Positions 45,150-54,097 of a stretch of DNA of 64,000 nt are shown one piece after another. Numbering within the stretch: the first letter of the stretch is position 1; the number at the start of each line of letters is the position of its first letter. The notes under the pieces were generated by a model, which made no database searches, was not told the DNA's origin, and saw nothing but the letters and a program-made list of their open reading frames with translations. Location of the stretch: NCBI RefSeq assembly GCF_002892535.1, contig NZ_CP024847.1, forward strand, positions 2,170,001 through 2,234,000. Direction: 5' to 3'. The stretch comes from Aquella oligotrophica. Its GTDB lineage: Bacteria; Pseudomonadota; Gammaproteobacteria; Burkholderiales; UBA11063. Made by a program: the position numbers and the translations under genes.

Positions 45150-48100
45150 TTAACTTGCAAGCTTCCCAATGATAGAATTTACATTTTTAATCTTATCTAT
45201 TACCGAATCAGACTTTATCTGCCAAATCAGTTTATTTTTACCATCATATTTACAAGTTTTTAATTCCTGCATCACCAAAACAATTTTTAATGGGTCTAAT
45301 GGCGGATTATCGATAAACTGTAATACTATATTGCTAGAAGTAGCATCAAGCTTTTTAACCCCTAATCTTACAGCAATAATACGAATACTGTGACTTGCTA
45401 TCAGATTTTTGACAGGCTCAGGTGGTAAGCCATAGCTATCAATAATTTCCTGATAAACCTGATCAATTTGCTCTTGATCTTCTGCACGTGCTAGCCGTTT
45501 ATAATAAATCAATCTTTCATGCACACTTAGACAATAATCTTCTGGTAGAATCGCGGTTACATTCAAGTTGACATCACATGAGGATTCAATCTCAAAATTC
45601 CCATGAATTTTTTCACCCTGCTTTAATTTACGTATCGCTTTTTTTAGCATTTCAGTGTAAAGTGACAGTCCAACTTCCTTGATATTACCAGCCTGATTAT
45701 CACCGAGTACTTCACCAGCACCACGAATCTCAAGATCATGTAAAGCCAGATTAAAACCAGCACCAAGTTCGCTAGTCATACTAATTGCATCAAGACGTTT
45801 TTCAGCATCTGGGGTAATTTTTTCTGGAATTATTAGATAACAGTATGCCTGATGATAACTGCGCCCTACCCGTCCACGTAACTGATGTAATTGCGCTAAA
45901 CCAAATTTATCTGCGCGATAAATAAGAATAGTATTAGCATTCGGAATATCAATCCCGGTTTCAATGATTGTCGAACATAGTAACAGATTAAAACGCTGAT
46001 TTATAAAATCCTTAATCGTCTGTTCAAGCTGAGACTCAGGCATTTGTCCATGCGCAATCGCGATTCTTAGTTCTGGCATAAGATTAATCAAACGCCCAAA
46101 CATTCGTTCTATCGTTGCTACATCATTATAAAGGAAAAATACTTGTCCGCCACGGCGCACCTCACGGAGGATTGCTTCCTGAATCACGCTATCATCATCG
46201 GTAGTGGTAATCGTATTAACACTTAACCTCCTTGATGGAGCTGTCGCAATTACGGAAAAATCACGTAAGCCATCTAGAGCCATTGATAAAGTTCGTGGAA
46301 TCGGAGTGGCAGTCATCGTCAAAATATCTACGTTAGTGCGAAGCTGCTTCAGGCGTTCTTTTTGCTTGACACCAAAACGGTGTTCCTCATCGATAATCAC
46401 GAGCCCGAGTTTAGCAAATTTCACATCTTCCTGAATCAAGCGGTGCGTACCAACAATTATATCTAACCTACCTTCAGCTAGTAAATGTAGGGTTTCATTA
46501 ACTTCTTTTTTGCTACGAAACCGAGAAACCTCACCAACGGTAACTGGCAAGCCCGCAAAGCGATTAACAAATTTTTGATAAAGCTGCTCGGTAAGTAGGG
46601 TTGTCGGTGCCAAAATCGCCACCTGATAACCTGACATAGCAACAATAAATGCAGCTCGCATGGCAACTTCAGTTTTACCAAAACCTACATCACCACACAC
46701 CAATCTGTCCATTGGTTTTATCGCAGTTAAATCACGAATAATTTCATCAAAACTATTTTGCTGATCTGGTGTTGGTTCGTAGCCAAAACTTGCTGCAAAC
46801 TCAGGATATTCTTCAGGTAAGGAATAAGCATGACCTTCTTGCATTTCACGACGGGCATATAATTCAAGTAATTCGGCAGCAACATCGTTTACTTTTTGTT
46901 CAGTTTTTGCCTTGATCTTATCCCAGCCTTTAGAGCCAAGCTTGGTTAATTCAACATTAGTACCATCCAGATGACTATAACGGCTGATAAGATGTAAATT
47001 GGTTACCGGGATAAACAGCTTTGAGCCACCCTGATACTCAAGTTCAAGCATATCATAATTGGTATCAACAATAGTCTGAGTACTAAGTCCAACATAACGC
47101 CCGATTCCATGATTCAGATGGACAACATAATCACCGACCTGAATTTCAGCCAGATCCCGCAAGATTAAGTCATTTTTGGCAGAATCAGCTGATTTCCGAT
47201 ATTTGCGACTTCGATTAACAATACTTCCCGGATATAAATCACTTTCAGTCAGAAATATGCTATTTTCATAAATAAAACCCTGATTTAATTCGGACTTAAT
47301 CAGACTTATTTTATTACTACCGATATTAGCCAGACTATCAATCTGCTGTGAGCTGGTTCCTTGACTAGCTAAAGTATTTTTAAGAATCTCAAGCCGTCCA
47401 AGGCTCGGCGAACAAATAATAACCTGCTTAGTCTTTAGCTCTTTAAGCCAATCAAACTGCCCACGCCCGTGTAATAAACCACCAACATGATCAAAGCCTG
47501 CATAAAGATTATCAGCCTTAGCAATTTCCCAGCAAGTATGCACTTTAAGCTTAGCAAAAACCTCTTCAGCTGGAATAAATAACTCGGTAGGTTTGAGGCA
47601 TGGATACTGATAACTATAATATTCGTAGCGTTTATTTATTTCCTGCCAGTTATGATTAAGCGTTGAAAGTAAATCTTCATTATAAATAACCTGGCAATTT
47701 TGCGAAAGATAATCAAAAAAACTGGCACAGTTGGCAAAAAATAACGGTAAATAAAATTCGACTCCAGCTGGCAAAATACTACTTTGCAAATCTTTGGCAA
47801 GACTACTTTTAGCCTCATTTGGGAATCTAGTACTAAATCTGGCTACTACATCTTTAAGGCTGGCATAATCGTTGGGATACTCTCGCGAAGGGAGCAGTTT
47901 TATTTCATCAATCTGCTCTTCTAGTAGCTGAGTTTTACTATCAAAATAAGCTAGGGTTTCTATTTCATCATCAAAAAGATCAATCCGAATCCCACGTTTG
48001 AGACCAATTGGCATAATATCGATAATCGAACCGCGAATCGCAAACTCGCCCTCAGCAAAAACCTGCTTAACATGCTGGTAACCAGCAGCAACAAGCTTTT

Positions 48101-48524
48101 CACGTAAAATTGTGCCATCAATCCGATTAGTTTTCTTTAGCCACAATACGCGCTGATTAAAATACTCAAGTGGTGGCAGTAATGTCTGTAAAGTACTTGC
48201 CTGAATCAAAACAATATCAAGCTTTTGCTGCTGAAGTTGCCAAAGAATCTTTAACCTTTCAGCCACCAATTCGGCATATGGCGATTGGCGTTCATAAGGT
48301 AGAACCTCATAGTCAGGAAATACCCCGATGGCTAAATCTGGTTGAAAGAAGCTAATTTCATCCGCTAGACGTCTTAATTCATAACCATCTTTAGCGATAT
48401 ATAAAAACGGTAATTTTTTAACTGCTGCCAAATTAGCAATAAATAGCGCATCGCCACCAGCTGGCAACCTAGCAAGCTGGTTTTTTTGTGGATGTATTTT
48501 AGTAGGGAGTGAAACTTTTATCAT
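45150..48524 (-). CDS. mfd: Transcription-repair coupling factor
   Basis: 1124 residues. An N-terminal UvrB-like module, the RNA-polymerase-interacting CarD-like domain (VGDYVVHLNHGIGRYVGL), a superfamily 2 translocase (Walker A GDVGFGKTE, box II DEEH, and SAT-like motif TATPIPRT), helicase C (QLRGRVGR), and a C-terminal TRCF domain. Mfd removes stalled RNA polymerase and recruits UvrA. Length is slightly below E. coli (1148). It lies 5 bp downstream of the HupE gene, in a run TM2-hupE-mfd-hydrolase. Confidence 0.96.
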   Translation of the reverse strand: MIKVSLPTKIHPQKNQLARLPAGGDALFIANLAAVKKLPFLYIAKDGYELRRLADEISFFQPDLAIGVFPDYEVLPYERQSPYAELVAERLKILWQLQQQKLDIVLIQASTLQTLLPPLEYFNQRVLWLKKTNRIDGTILREKLVAAGYQHVKQVFAEGEFAIRGSIIDIMPIGLKRGIRIDLFDDEIETLAYFDSKTQLLEEQIDEIKLLPSREYPNDYASLKDVVARFSTRFPNEAKSSLAKDLQSSILPAGVEFYLPLFFANCASFFDYLSQNCQVIYNEDLLSTLNHNWQEINKRYEYYSYQYPCLKPTELFIPAEEVFAKLKVHTCWEIAKADNLYAGFDHVGGLLHGRGQFDWLKELKTKQVIICSPSLGRLEILKNTLASQGTSSQQIDSLANIGSNKISLIKSELNQGFIYENSIFLTESDLYPGSIVNRSRKYRKSADSAKNDLILRDLAEIQVGDYVVHLNHGIGRYVGLSTQTIVDTNYDMLELEYQGGSKLFIPVTNLHLISRYSHLDGTNVELTKLGSKGWDKIKAKTEQKVNDVAAELLELYARREMQEGHAYSLPEEYPEFAASFGYEPTPDQQNSFDEIIRDLTAIKPMDRLVCGDVGFGKTEVAMRAAFIVAMSGYQVAILAPTTLLTEQLYQKFVNRFAGLPVTVGEVSRFRSKKEVNETLHLLAEGRLDIIVGTHRLIQEDVKFAKLGLVIIDEEHRFGVKQKERLKQLRTNVDILTMTATPIPRTLSMALDGLRDFSVIATAPSRRLSVNTITTTDDDSVIQEAILREVRRGGQVFFLYNDVATIERMFGRLINLMPELRIAIAHGQMPESQLEQTIKDFINQRFNLLLCSTIIETGIDIPNANTILIYRADKFGLAQLHQLRGRVGRSYHQAYCYLIIPEKITPDAEKRLDAISMTSELGAGFNLALHDLEIRGAGEVLGDNQAGNIKEVGLSLYTEMLKKAIRKLKQGEKIHGNFEIESSCDVNLNVTAILPEDYCLSVHERLIYYKRLARAEDQEQIDQVYQEIIDSYGLPPEPVKNLIASHSIRIIAVRLGVKKLDATSSNIVLQFIDNPPLDPLKIVLVMQELKTCKYDGKNKLIWQIKSDSVIDKIKNVNSIIGKLAS

Positions 48525-48529
48525 TATAC

Positions 48530-49123
48530 TTAACGAACCAATTTATAAAATAGATAGACTCCGACCAATGTACAGCAAGCACCTAATAGACGTAAAGTTT
48601 TTCTACCCTTGGGTTCTTCAAGAAGTAAAAGCCCGCCAATTGCACCAACGAGATGTAATCCGGCCGTAGTTATAATAAACCCGATTGCATAACTAAATTT
48701 ATTATCCTGCGTAGGCATCTCGACTCCATGTGCATATCCATGGCATAAACCAAATATTCCAACTCCCAATGAAGCTAACAAAACGCCAAAGCGACACTCA
48801 CTGGCAATAGCAATACCAAGAAGAAAAACCGAGAAGACAATTCCGTATTCTGTAGCCGGAAGAATAAAATGTTCAAATCCAATTATCCCACCAATAAGCA
48901 TTGCTGTAACAAAAGCAGCAGGTACACGCCAGATAGCCTTACCACCGATTTGCGCGCTCCACGCTCCGACGGCAACCATTGCACACATATGATCGATGCC
49001 TGTTAAAGGATGTAACCAACCACTCCCAGCAAAACCATGCGCAAAGGCTAATTCTGGGAATAATAAAAGGCTAAAAACAATCAGCCTTATTTGAAACCTA
49101 TGCTTCATTGAATACCGTATCAT
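48530..49123 (-). CDS. HupE/UreJ family membrane protein
   Basis: 197 residues with a signal-like first helix (FSLLLFPELAFA-H) and five or six further membrane segments. HupE/UreJ signature: HPLTGIDHMCAMVAVGAWS and FGLCHGYAHGVE, with conserved His and Asp residues suited to Ni2+ or Co2+ binding. Members are implicated in nickel uptake for hydrogenase or urease. No such enzyme is in this window, so its partner is unknown. A second ATG at 49108 is an alternative start. Confidence 0.85.
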   Translation of the reverse strand: MIRYSMKHRFQIRLIVFSLLLFPELAFAHGFAGSGWLHPLTGIDHMCAMVAVGAWSAQIGGKAIWRVPAAFVTAMLIGGIIGFEHFILPATEYGIVFSVFLLGIAIASECRFGVLLASLGVGIFGLCHGYAHGVEMPTQDNKFSYAIGFIITTAGLHLVGAIGGLLLLEEPKGRKTLRLLGACCTLVGVYLFYKLVR

Positions 49124-49132
49124 AATACTAAA

Positions 49133-49666
49133 CTAAATGCTTAAAAAAAGATCACTCTGACTACCATCAAAATGGTTAGTTTTATAATGAATTTCAAGTT
49201 TATGAGCAGTTAACCTCATACTGGCATAGGCAATGGCAGGAGTAATAACCCCAAAAACAATGGCAAATGCTAGCACCCACTCTGGTAATCCAACTCGCCC
49301 CTTTTTGAGCTTACGGTCAATTATCAGTAATTGAGTATTTGAGTCAGAAGAGAGCTTACGTATGAGCTCAAAAATATGAATACTTAAATTTTTATTATAT
49401 TTTTTCACCTGAAACGGCAAAAGAAATATATCAATAACCGCCAGTAAGGCAGGAATCAGTGTCCAGCAAAAAAGAAGATAAAACCAGCCTATCCGCTTAT
49501 TGAGGTATAATTTATGTATTCCAAATACCCCAAAAAAAATTAGCCATAAATATGCGACACCAAGCTTTTTATAATTCTGGCGATAGAAAAATACAAATTG
49601 CACCCGTTGAAATTCGTCCAATTCCTTAAGCACTTGTTCCTGAAAATTAATTTTTTTGCTACTCAT
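49133..49666 (-). CDS. TM2-domain-like membrane protein
   Basis: 177 residues. A central TM2-type module (FGVFGIHKLYLNKRIGWFYLL followed by helix, Pro and a second helix ending in DIFLLP) and a third membrane helix near the C-terminus (VLAFAIVFGVITPAIAYA). Function of TM2 proteins in bacteria is unknown. It lies 9 bp upstream of the HupE gene and probably starts the operon containing mfd. Confidence 0.75.
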   Translation of the reverse strand: MSSKKINFQEQVLKELDEFQRVQFVFFYRQNYKKLGVAYLWLIFFGVFGIHKLYLNKRIGWFYLLFCWTLIPALLAVIDIFLLPFQVKKYNKNLSIHIFELIRKLSSDSNTQLLIIDRKLKKGRVGLPEWVLAFAIVFGVITPAIAYASMRLTAHKLEIHYKTNHFDGSQSDLFLSI

Positions 49667-49764
49667 AATTAACCATTAAATACAAATTAAATACACCCGG
49701 ATTTTATCATATTTGACATGTGGTAAAATATTGCTAATATTATTTTAATAAACAGGTAATTATT

Positions 49765-50196
49765 ATGTCTTGGTTTTGGTTTGCTTTATGTGCGGCAATT
49801 TTATGGGGATTAAGCTATACAATTAATCAACTAACCCTTCAGTACTTTAATGAAATCGAATTACTTTTTTTCGAAGCTTTTATAGTTTTTGTAATTCTAG
49901 CAGCTTACTTTATCGTCAAAGGTAATTTTGGCAGCTTTACCAGCAAACTGGCTAACCCAAAATTACTTGGGCTAATTATCAGTAGCGGGCTGATTTATGT
50001 AGTTGCCAGCTATTTTATCCTAAAAAGTATAACCGCAAGTAATGCGAGTCTGGCGGCAATCATTGAGTCAAGTTACCCAATATTTACTGTGTTATTTGCT
50101 TTTATCTTCTTTGGTCAGCTACAACTTAACCTGATATCTGGGATTGGATTTATCTTGATTCTGTCCGGAATTATTATTGTCAAATTCTATAGTTAG
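49765..50196 (+). CDS. EamA/DMT-superfamily half-size transporter
   Basis: 143 residues with about five hydrophobic helices, a single EamA repeat: ALCAAILWGLSYTINQL at the start and IIESSYPIFTVLFAFIFFGQ near the end. Full-length EamA exporters have two such repeats, so this one must dimerise, as small DMT members do. Substrate unknown. It is divergent from the TM2 gene and monocistronic. Confidence 0.85.
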   Translation: MSWFWFALCAAILWGLSYTINQLTLQYFNEIELLFFEAFIVFVILAAYFIVKGNFGSFTSKLANPKLLGLIISSGLIYVVASYFILKSITASNASLAAIIESSYPIFTVLFAFIFFGQLQLNLISGIGFILILSGIIIVKFYS

Positions 50197-50332
50197 CAAT
50201 TCCCACATAGAGTTTTGACATCCACCTCGCAAGATTGAAAGATTTACAACTAGCTCTAATACCATCATTTTTGGACGGTTCCAAAATAACCAATCAACTA
50301 TTATAATAACCACATATACCAGATCTAGATGT

Positions 50333-50364
50333 CGAAATCATGATAAGTAGTTATCATGATTTCG
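50333..50364. repeat. Perfect 14-bp inverted repeat upstream of the MetQ-like gene
   Basis: CGAAATCATGATAA-GTAG-TTATCATGATTTCG. It could be a terminator for the EamA gene (no T-run), an operator for the binding-protein gene 106 bp downstream, or a small-element relic. It does not resemble a MetJ box or an S-box riboswitch. Confidence 0.6.
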
Positions 50365-50470
50365 GTATATACAATTATTCCGATGATAAATTACAATCAG
50401 GTACTACCCAAATGTGCCTGATATTATATATCGTAAACCGAACCACTAATCTATAAATGGAGAAATAAGA

Positions 50471-51334
50471 ATGAAATTCAGATTCCGAGCACTACTTGCA
50501 ACAACTATTAGCTTATTAATTGCAGCAGTACCAGCAATAGCAGCTGAAACCATAACCGTAGTAGCAACTAAATTTCCGAATGGCGATGTCCTGAAAGTTG
50601 CAAAACCAATCCTGAAGGAGCAAGGCTATGATCTTAAGATCATTGAAATCCCAAGCTATACTGGACATGGAATTGTTACGGTAAAAGGCTCTACACCACA
50701 AGAAATCTACAACCCAAATTTACAGGTTTTAAATGGTAAGTATGATGCCAATTTCTTCCAACCAGACATCTATCTAGATGAATACAATAAACTGTCTGGT
50801 AGTAACCTTACGGATATAGGGAAAGTCTTTTATATTCCATTTGCAATTTACCTATCTCCAATTCATAAACTTGAATCAGCAAGCATTAGCTCTCTAGCAC
50901 AAAAGCATGAGGGAATGACCGTTGGGATCCCAACCGCATATATTGATGCAGCACGAGCATTAAAATTACTTGAAGCGAATCATTTAATCAGCCTTGATCC
51001 GAAAGAACCAATTCCTAATTTATCTGATGTTACGGCAAATCCATATCATCTACATATTATTCAGGTTGATAACGAGGTAATGCCTCCGCTAGTACAAAAT
51101 AATAGCTTCGACATGATAGTAATGAACTCAGGACGAGCATATCTTAAGAATCTTTACGTAACGAATCAGTCTCTTCTTGAAAATGATTCCGATAGATACT
51201 CAAATGTTGTAGTAACTACTAAAGCCAACAGTGATAGTCCAAAAATGAAAGCATTGGTAAAAGCACTTCAATCTCCTGAAGTTCGCAAATTTATCCAGCA
51301 AAACTATAGAAGTGTGGTTAAGGCTTCGTTCTAA
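50471..51334 (+). CDS. MetQ/NlpA-family substrate-binding protein
   Basis: 287 residues. A Sec signal peptide (TTISLLIAAVPAIAA-ET) without lipobox, unlike classical MetQ lipoproteins. The NlpA domain shows ILKEQGYDLKIIEI, LNGKYDANFFQPDIYLDEYN, VGIPTAYIDAARALKLLE and DMIVMNSGRAYL. Family members bind methionine or other amino acids for an ABC importer. No MetN ATPase or MetI permease is adjacent, and an insertion sequence begins at the first base after the stop codon, so an operon may have been split. Confidence 0.85.
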   Translation: MKFRFRALLATTISLLIAAVPAIAAETITVVATKFPNGDVLKVAKPILKEQGYDLKIIEIPSYTGHGIVTVKGSTPQEIYNPNLQVLNGKYDANFFQPDIYLDEYNKLSGSNLTDIGKVFYIPFAIYLSPIHKLESASISSLAQKHEGMTVGIPTAYIDAARALKLLEANHLISLDPKEPIPNLSDVTANPYHLHIIQVDNEVMPPLVQNNSFDMIVMNSGRAYLKNLYVTNQSLLENDSDRYSNVVVTTKANSDSPKMKALVKALQSPEVRKFIQQNYRSVVKASF

Positions 51335-51402
51335 GAACCTGTTTGGAATTAAATTGCCAAAAGGATTAAACTACTGGCTGTTAGTAATAAAGAGCGAGTA
51401 CA

Positions 51403-51759
51403 ATGAGAAAATCATATCCAAGCGACGTAAGCAGAGAACAATTTGAGTTAATATTGCCAGAATTAGAATTAGCACGTAAAAAGACAAAACCTCGCAAAAT
51501 AGATCTGTACGATGTATTTTGCGCAGTCTACTATGTTCTCAAAAGTGGTTGCCAATGGCGAATGTTACCAAGTGATTTTCCAAAATGGGAAACAGTTTAT
51601 TTTTACTTTAACATGTGGGCAAAAAAGCCAGAAAGCAATGAAGACAGTATTATAGAGATAGTCTTAAAAAAAATTGGTAGGCTTAGTACGTACCGAAAAT
51701 GGCAGGAACGCAATGACGAGTTTCTGCATAGTAGACGCACAAAGCGTGAAGAATACTAA
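51403..51759 (+). CDS. IS5-family transposase, OrfA
   Basis: 118 residues. It begins like IS5 (IS427/IS1031-type) transposases, with a helical DUF4096-like domain: REQFELILPELELARKK, DVFCAVYYVLKSGCQWRMLP and DFPKWETVYFYF. The natural continuation is in the OrfB frame. An A8 run (51666-51673) just before the overlap is a likely programmed frameshift site for making the full transposase. Confidence 0.85.
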   Translation: MRKSYPSDVSREQFELILPELELARKKTKPRKIDLYDVFCAVYYVLKSGCQWRMLPSDFPKWETVYFYFNMWAKKPESNEDSIIEIVLKKIGRLSTYRKWQERNDEFLHSRRTKREEY

Positions 51760-52195
51760 TACAGCCGAGAATAAGGGCTATGATGCGGGTAAAAAAGTAT
51801 CAGGAATAAAGCGTCACATTACAGTAGACACGCAGGGACTACCACATGCTATTCATGTTACAACTGCAAATGTAACTGACCGCGCAGGAGCAATATTAAT
51901 GTTTGAAGGAGCCAAACGTAATCTGGCTGGGGTACAGAATATATTGGTAGATGGAGGTTATAGAGGCGATAGCTTTGCAACCGAAGTCCATCGAATATTA
52001 AATGCTAGAGTTGAAGTTGTTAAAAGAAATGAGCTGCATCAGTTTGTGGTTTTACCCAAGAGATGGATTGTTGAGCGTTCCTTTAGCTGGCTTGAGAAAT
52101 GCCGTAGATTATGGAAAAATTGTGAGAGATACTTAGGTACTAGCCTACAAATGGTATCTCTTGCTTTTGTAGGCTTAATTTTGAAAAGATTCTAA
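51674..52195 (+). CDS. IS5-family transposase, OrfB (DDE catalytic part)
   Basis: Catalytic residues are visible as Asp in FCIVDAQSVKNT, Asp in ILVDGGYRGDSF, and Glu in WIVERSFSWLEKCRRLWKNCER, the DDE triad of IS5-family enzymes. The first 15 or so residues overlap OrfA, and a TTG at 51674 is the first in-frame start. Expression is more likely as an OrfA-OrfB fusion by a +1 (or -2) shift at the A8 run. The triad is complete, so it may be active. Confidence 0.85.
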   Translation: MVGLVRTENGRNAMTSFCIVDAQSVKNTNTAENKGYDAGKKVSGIKRHITVDTQGLPHAIHVTTANVTDRAGAILMFEGAKRNLAGVQNILVDGGYRGDSFATEVHRILNARVEVVKRNELHQFVVLPKRWIVERSFSWLEKCRRLWKNCERYLGTSLQMVSLAFVGLILKRF

Positions 52196-52228
52196 ACAGG
52201 TTCTAAGACAGATTTATTTGGAAATAAA

Positions 52229-52289
52229 CTATACTCAACCAGAAAGTAAGGGAATGAAAACCCTAGAATCTAAATCTGTTTGAGTATAG
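52229..52289. repeat. Near-perfect 15-bp inverted repeat right of the insertion sequence
   Basis: CTATACTCAACCAGA and TCTGTTTGAGTATAG, 14 of 15 pairs, separated by 31 nt. It lies in the original sequence downstream of the MetQ-like gene. It could be a terminator or a remnant of a miniature element. Confidence 0.5.
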
Positions 52290-52303
52290 ATTCTCAGAGA
52301 AAT

Positions 52304-52660
52304 TTATACCTCATAATAAGCAGAAGATTTTATTATCTTATTTTGCTCATTAAAGTAAAATACATCAGCAGATAAAGTATCATGTGCACCATAGTAGGTA
52401 ATTATCAGACTATTTATACCAGATAAAACAGCAACCAGCTCAAAAGACAGATTGGGAACCAGTTTTAGTGCCTGTGCCCAATAATCACGGATAGCCGCCA
52501 ATCCTTTTAGTTCACCGATCGGTTTTTTAAGAACCTCTTCAATTAGCGGTGAAGAAAATTCACAATCCTCGGTATAAAATTCCAATACCTTATCCAAATT
52601 TTGATGATTCCAAGCATCAATCCAGCTATGGGCAAATTTTTGTGCAAATTCTTTGTTCAT
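52304..52660 (-). CDS. SnoaL/NTF2-like protein
   Basis: 118 residues from the ATG preceded by GAGG (a GTG three codons upstream is less likely). The small cone-shaped NTF2 fold is suggested by AHSWIDAWNHQNLDKVLEFY, an early YTEDCEF strand, LKGLAAIRDYWAQAL and closing beta strands. Members are isomerases, hydrolases or binding proteins; function cannot be assigned. It appears monocistronic. Confidence 0.78.
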   Translation of the reverse strand: MNKEFAQKFAHSWIDAWNHQNLDKVLEFYTEDCEFSSPLIEEVLKKPIGELKGLAAIRDYWAQALKLVPNLSFELVAVLSGINSLIITYYGAHDTLSADVFYFNEQNKIIKSSAYYEV

Positions 52661-52725
52661 ATATGGCACCTCAAAAACCTTATTTAATATACAGTTATTT
52701 TATCATACTGGGGATGAAGTGTTGA

Positions 52726-54084
52726 TCATTCTTCAGATTCTAACTGTAAATGTTCTTCCTTACGACTAACCATAATTTTATCCACCCGATAACCGCCATC
52801 GCGATCTATATCAACCACCTCAAAATGAAACCCAGCAAAATCGAACTTATCAAATACTTTTGGTAAGCGTCCAAACTTACGCCCAATAAAAGCAATTACA
52901 AAACCAGCCGCAGTTTGATAGCTACCAGTATCTCCATCAGGAAGCTCATCGATCTCAAGCTCATTTAACATATCATTAACTGATGCCATCCCATCAATTA
53001 TCCATTTACCCGAAGTATCTTTATAAATTAGACTACCTTCGTTATTAATATCACCGGGAATATCACCAATTACAGCAGTTACCAAATCTCCCAATGTAAT
53101 TATCCCATCAACATGTCCAAATTCATTATATACCAAGGCAATATGTGTTTTATACATCCGAAAAGATTCGAGAATTTCAATAAGTGTAAGACTATTTGGA
53201 ATATTATGTATTGGCTTTAAACCATCTGTCCAATTAACTTTAATTTCAATATCCTGAACTCGTGCCTGTTGAATAATTTCTTTAATAATGGATATTGCTG
53301 GTACATATCCCAGAACATGCTCTAGACTTTCTTTACATACTAGTAGATTTTGTGATGGATTTGATAAAATCTTATCAATATTTTCCTGAACTGGGGCCGT
53401 AACATCAATGAAAACTATTTCCGATCTGGGAGCCATCAATGCCCCAGCCTTACTTTCATCAAGTCGCCAGACATTATCAAATAAATCCTTTTCAACTTTA
53501 ACCAATACCCCAGATTCGGCACCAGCTTCAAGCATAGTTGTAATATCATCCTCGGAAACATTATCATCACGCTTGGTCTCTAGTCCAAAAAGTTTAAGGA
53601 TTGAATCACTTAATATCGAGAAGCTTTTTACCATTGGCATTAATAGGCGAATTATGCCAGTTGTAAGTGGGGCAAGAAAAGTTGCAACCTGTTCTGGATA
53701 AAGAATAGCAATACGTTTAGGTAAAATGTCACCAAATAGAATCAGAAAAAATGTAACCAAGAAAAATACACCGATAGAAGCAACTTTATCTTCAAAACCA
53801 TGAAAATATCCTATCGAAACAAAATAAGCGGCAACATCCTTAGAAACAGCTGCCTCAACAAATGCCCCCTCTAGTAAGGTTACAACTGTTAGCCCAATCT
53901 GGGTTGTCGCAATTACCCCTGTTGGGTCTTCGGCAAGCTTTAATACGCTACGCGCTTTCTGGCTTCCATTATCTATCATTCCTTGTAAGCGACTCTTCCG
54001 CGAAGCAATGACCGACATATCGGAAATAGTAAAAAGAGCATTAGCTATAATTAAAGCTATAACTATTATTAAATCAGTAGACAC
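52726..54084 (-). CDS. CNNM/CorC-HlyC family membrane protein (DUF21, CBS, transporter-associated domain)
   Basis: 452 residues. The N-terminal DUF21 membrane domain has about four helices (1-190, FLILFGDILPKRIAILYPE). A CBS pair follows (about 205-330, with LMAPRSEIVFID and HIALVYNEFGHVDGIITLGDL), and a C-terminal CorC_HlyC domain (GDTGSYQTAAGFVIAFIGR, RDGGYRVDKIMV). Members take part in Mg2+ or Co2+ efflux and stress resistance; despite the name most are not hemolysins. It is 13 bp downstream of coaX. Confidence 0.92.
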   Translation of the reverse strand: MSTDLIIVIALIIANALFTISDMSVIASRKSRLQGMIDNGSQKARSVLKLAEDPTGVIATTQIGLTVVTLLEGAFVEAAVSKDVAAYFVSIGYFHGFEDKVASIGVFFLVTFFLILFGDILPKRIAILYPEQVATFLAPLTTGIIRLLMPMVKSFSILSDSILKLFGLETKRDDNVSEDDITTMLEAGAESGVLVKVEKDLFDNVWRLDESKAGALMAPRSEIVFIDVTAPVQENIDKILSNPSQNLLVCKESLEHVLGYVPAISIIKEIIQQARVQDIEIKVNWTDGLKPIHNIPNSLTLIEILESFRMYKTHIALVYNEFGHVDGIITLGDLVTAVIGDIPGDINNEGSLIYKDTSGKWIIDGMASVNDMLNELEIDELPDGDTGSYQTAAGFVIAFIGRKFGRLPKVFDKFDFAGFHFEVVDIDRDGGYRVDKIMVSRKEEHLQLESEE

Positions 54085-54097
54085 TATAAATCCTTAA

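Larger units (their letters stand above)
51335..52203 (+). mobile_element. IS5-family insertion sequence (two-frame transposase)
   Basis: 869 bp bounded by inverted repeats GAACCTGTTTGGAAT (left) and its near-match GAACCTGTTTAGAAT (right, complement). It is flanked by TAA at both ends (51332-51334 and 52204-52206), consistent with a 3-bp target duplication. The left TAA is also the stop codon of the MetQ-like gene, so the insertion leaves that protein unchanged. It contains two overlapping transposase frames. Near-perfect ends and an intact target duplication suggest a recent insertion. Confidence 0.9.

Noticed and set aside
50365-50470. S-box or other methionine riboswitch upstream of the MetQ-like gene
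   Set aside because: No SAM-riboswitch core or terminator pairing could be recognised. Only the palindrome and a short leader are present.
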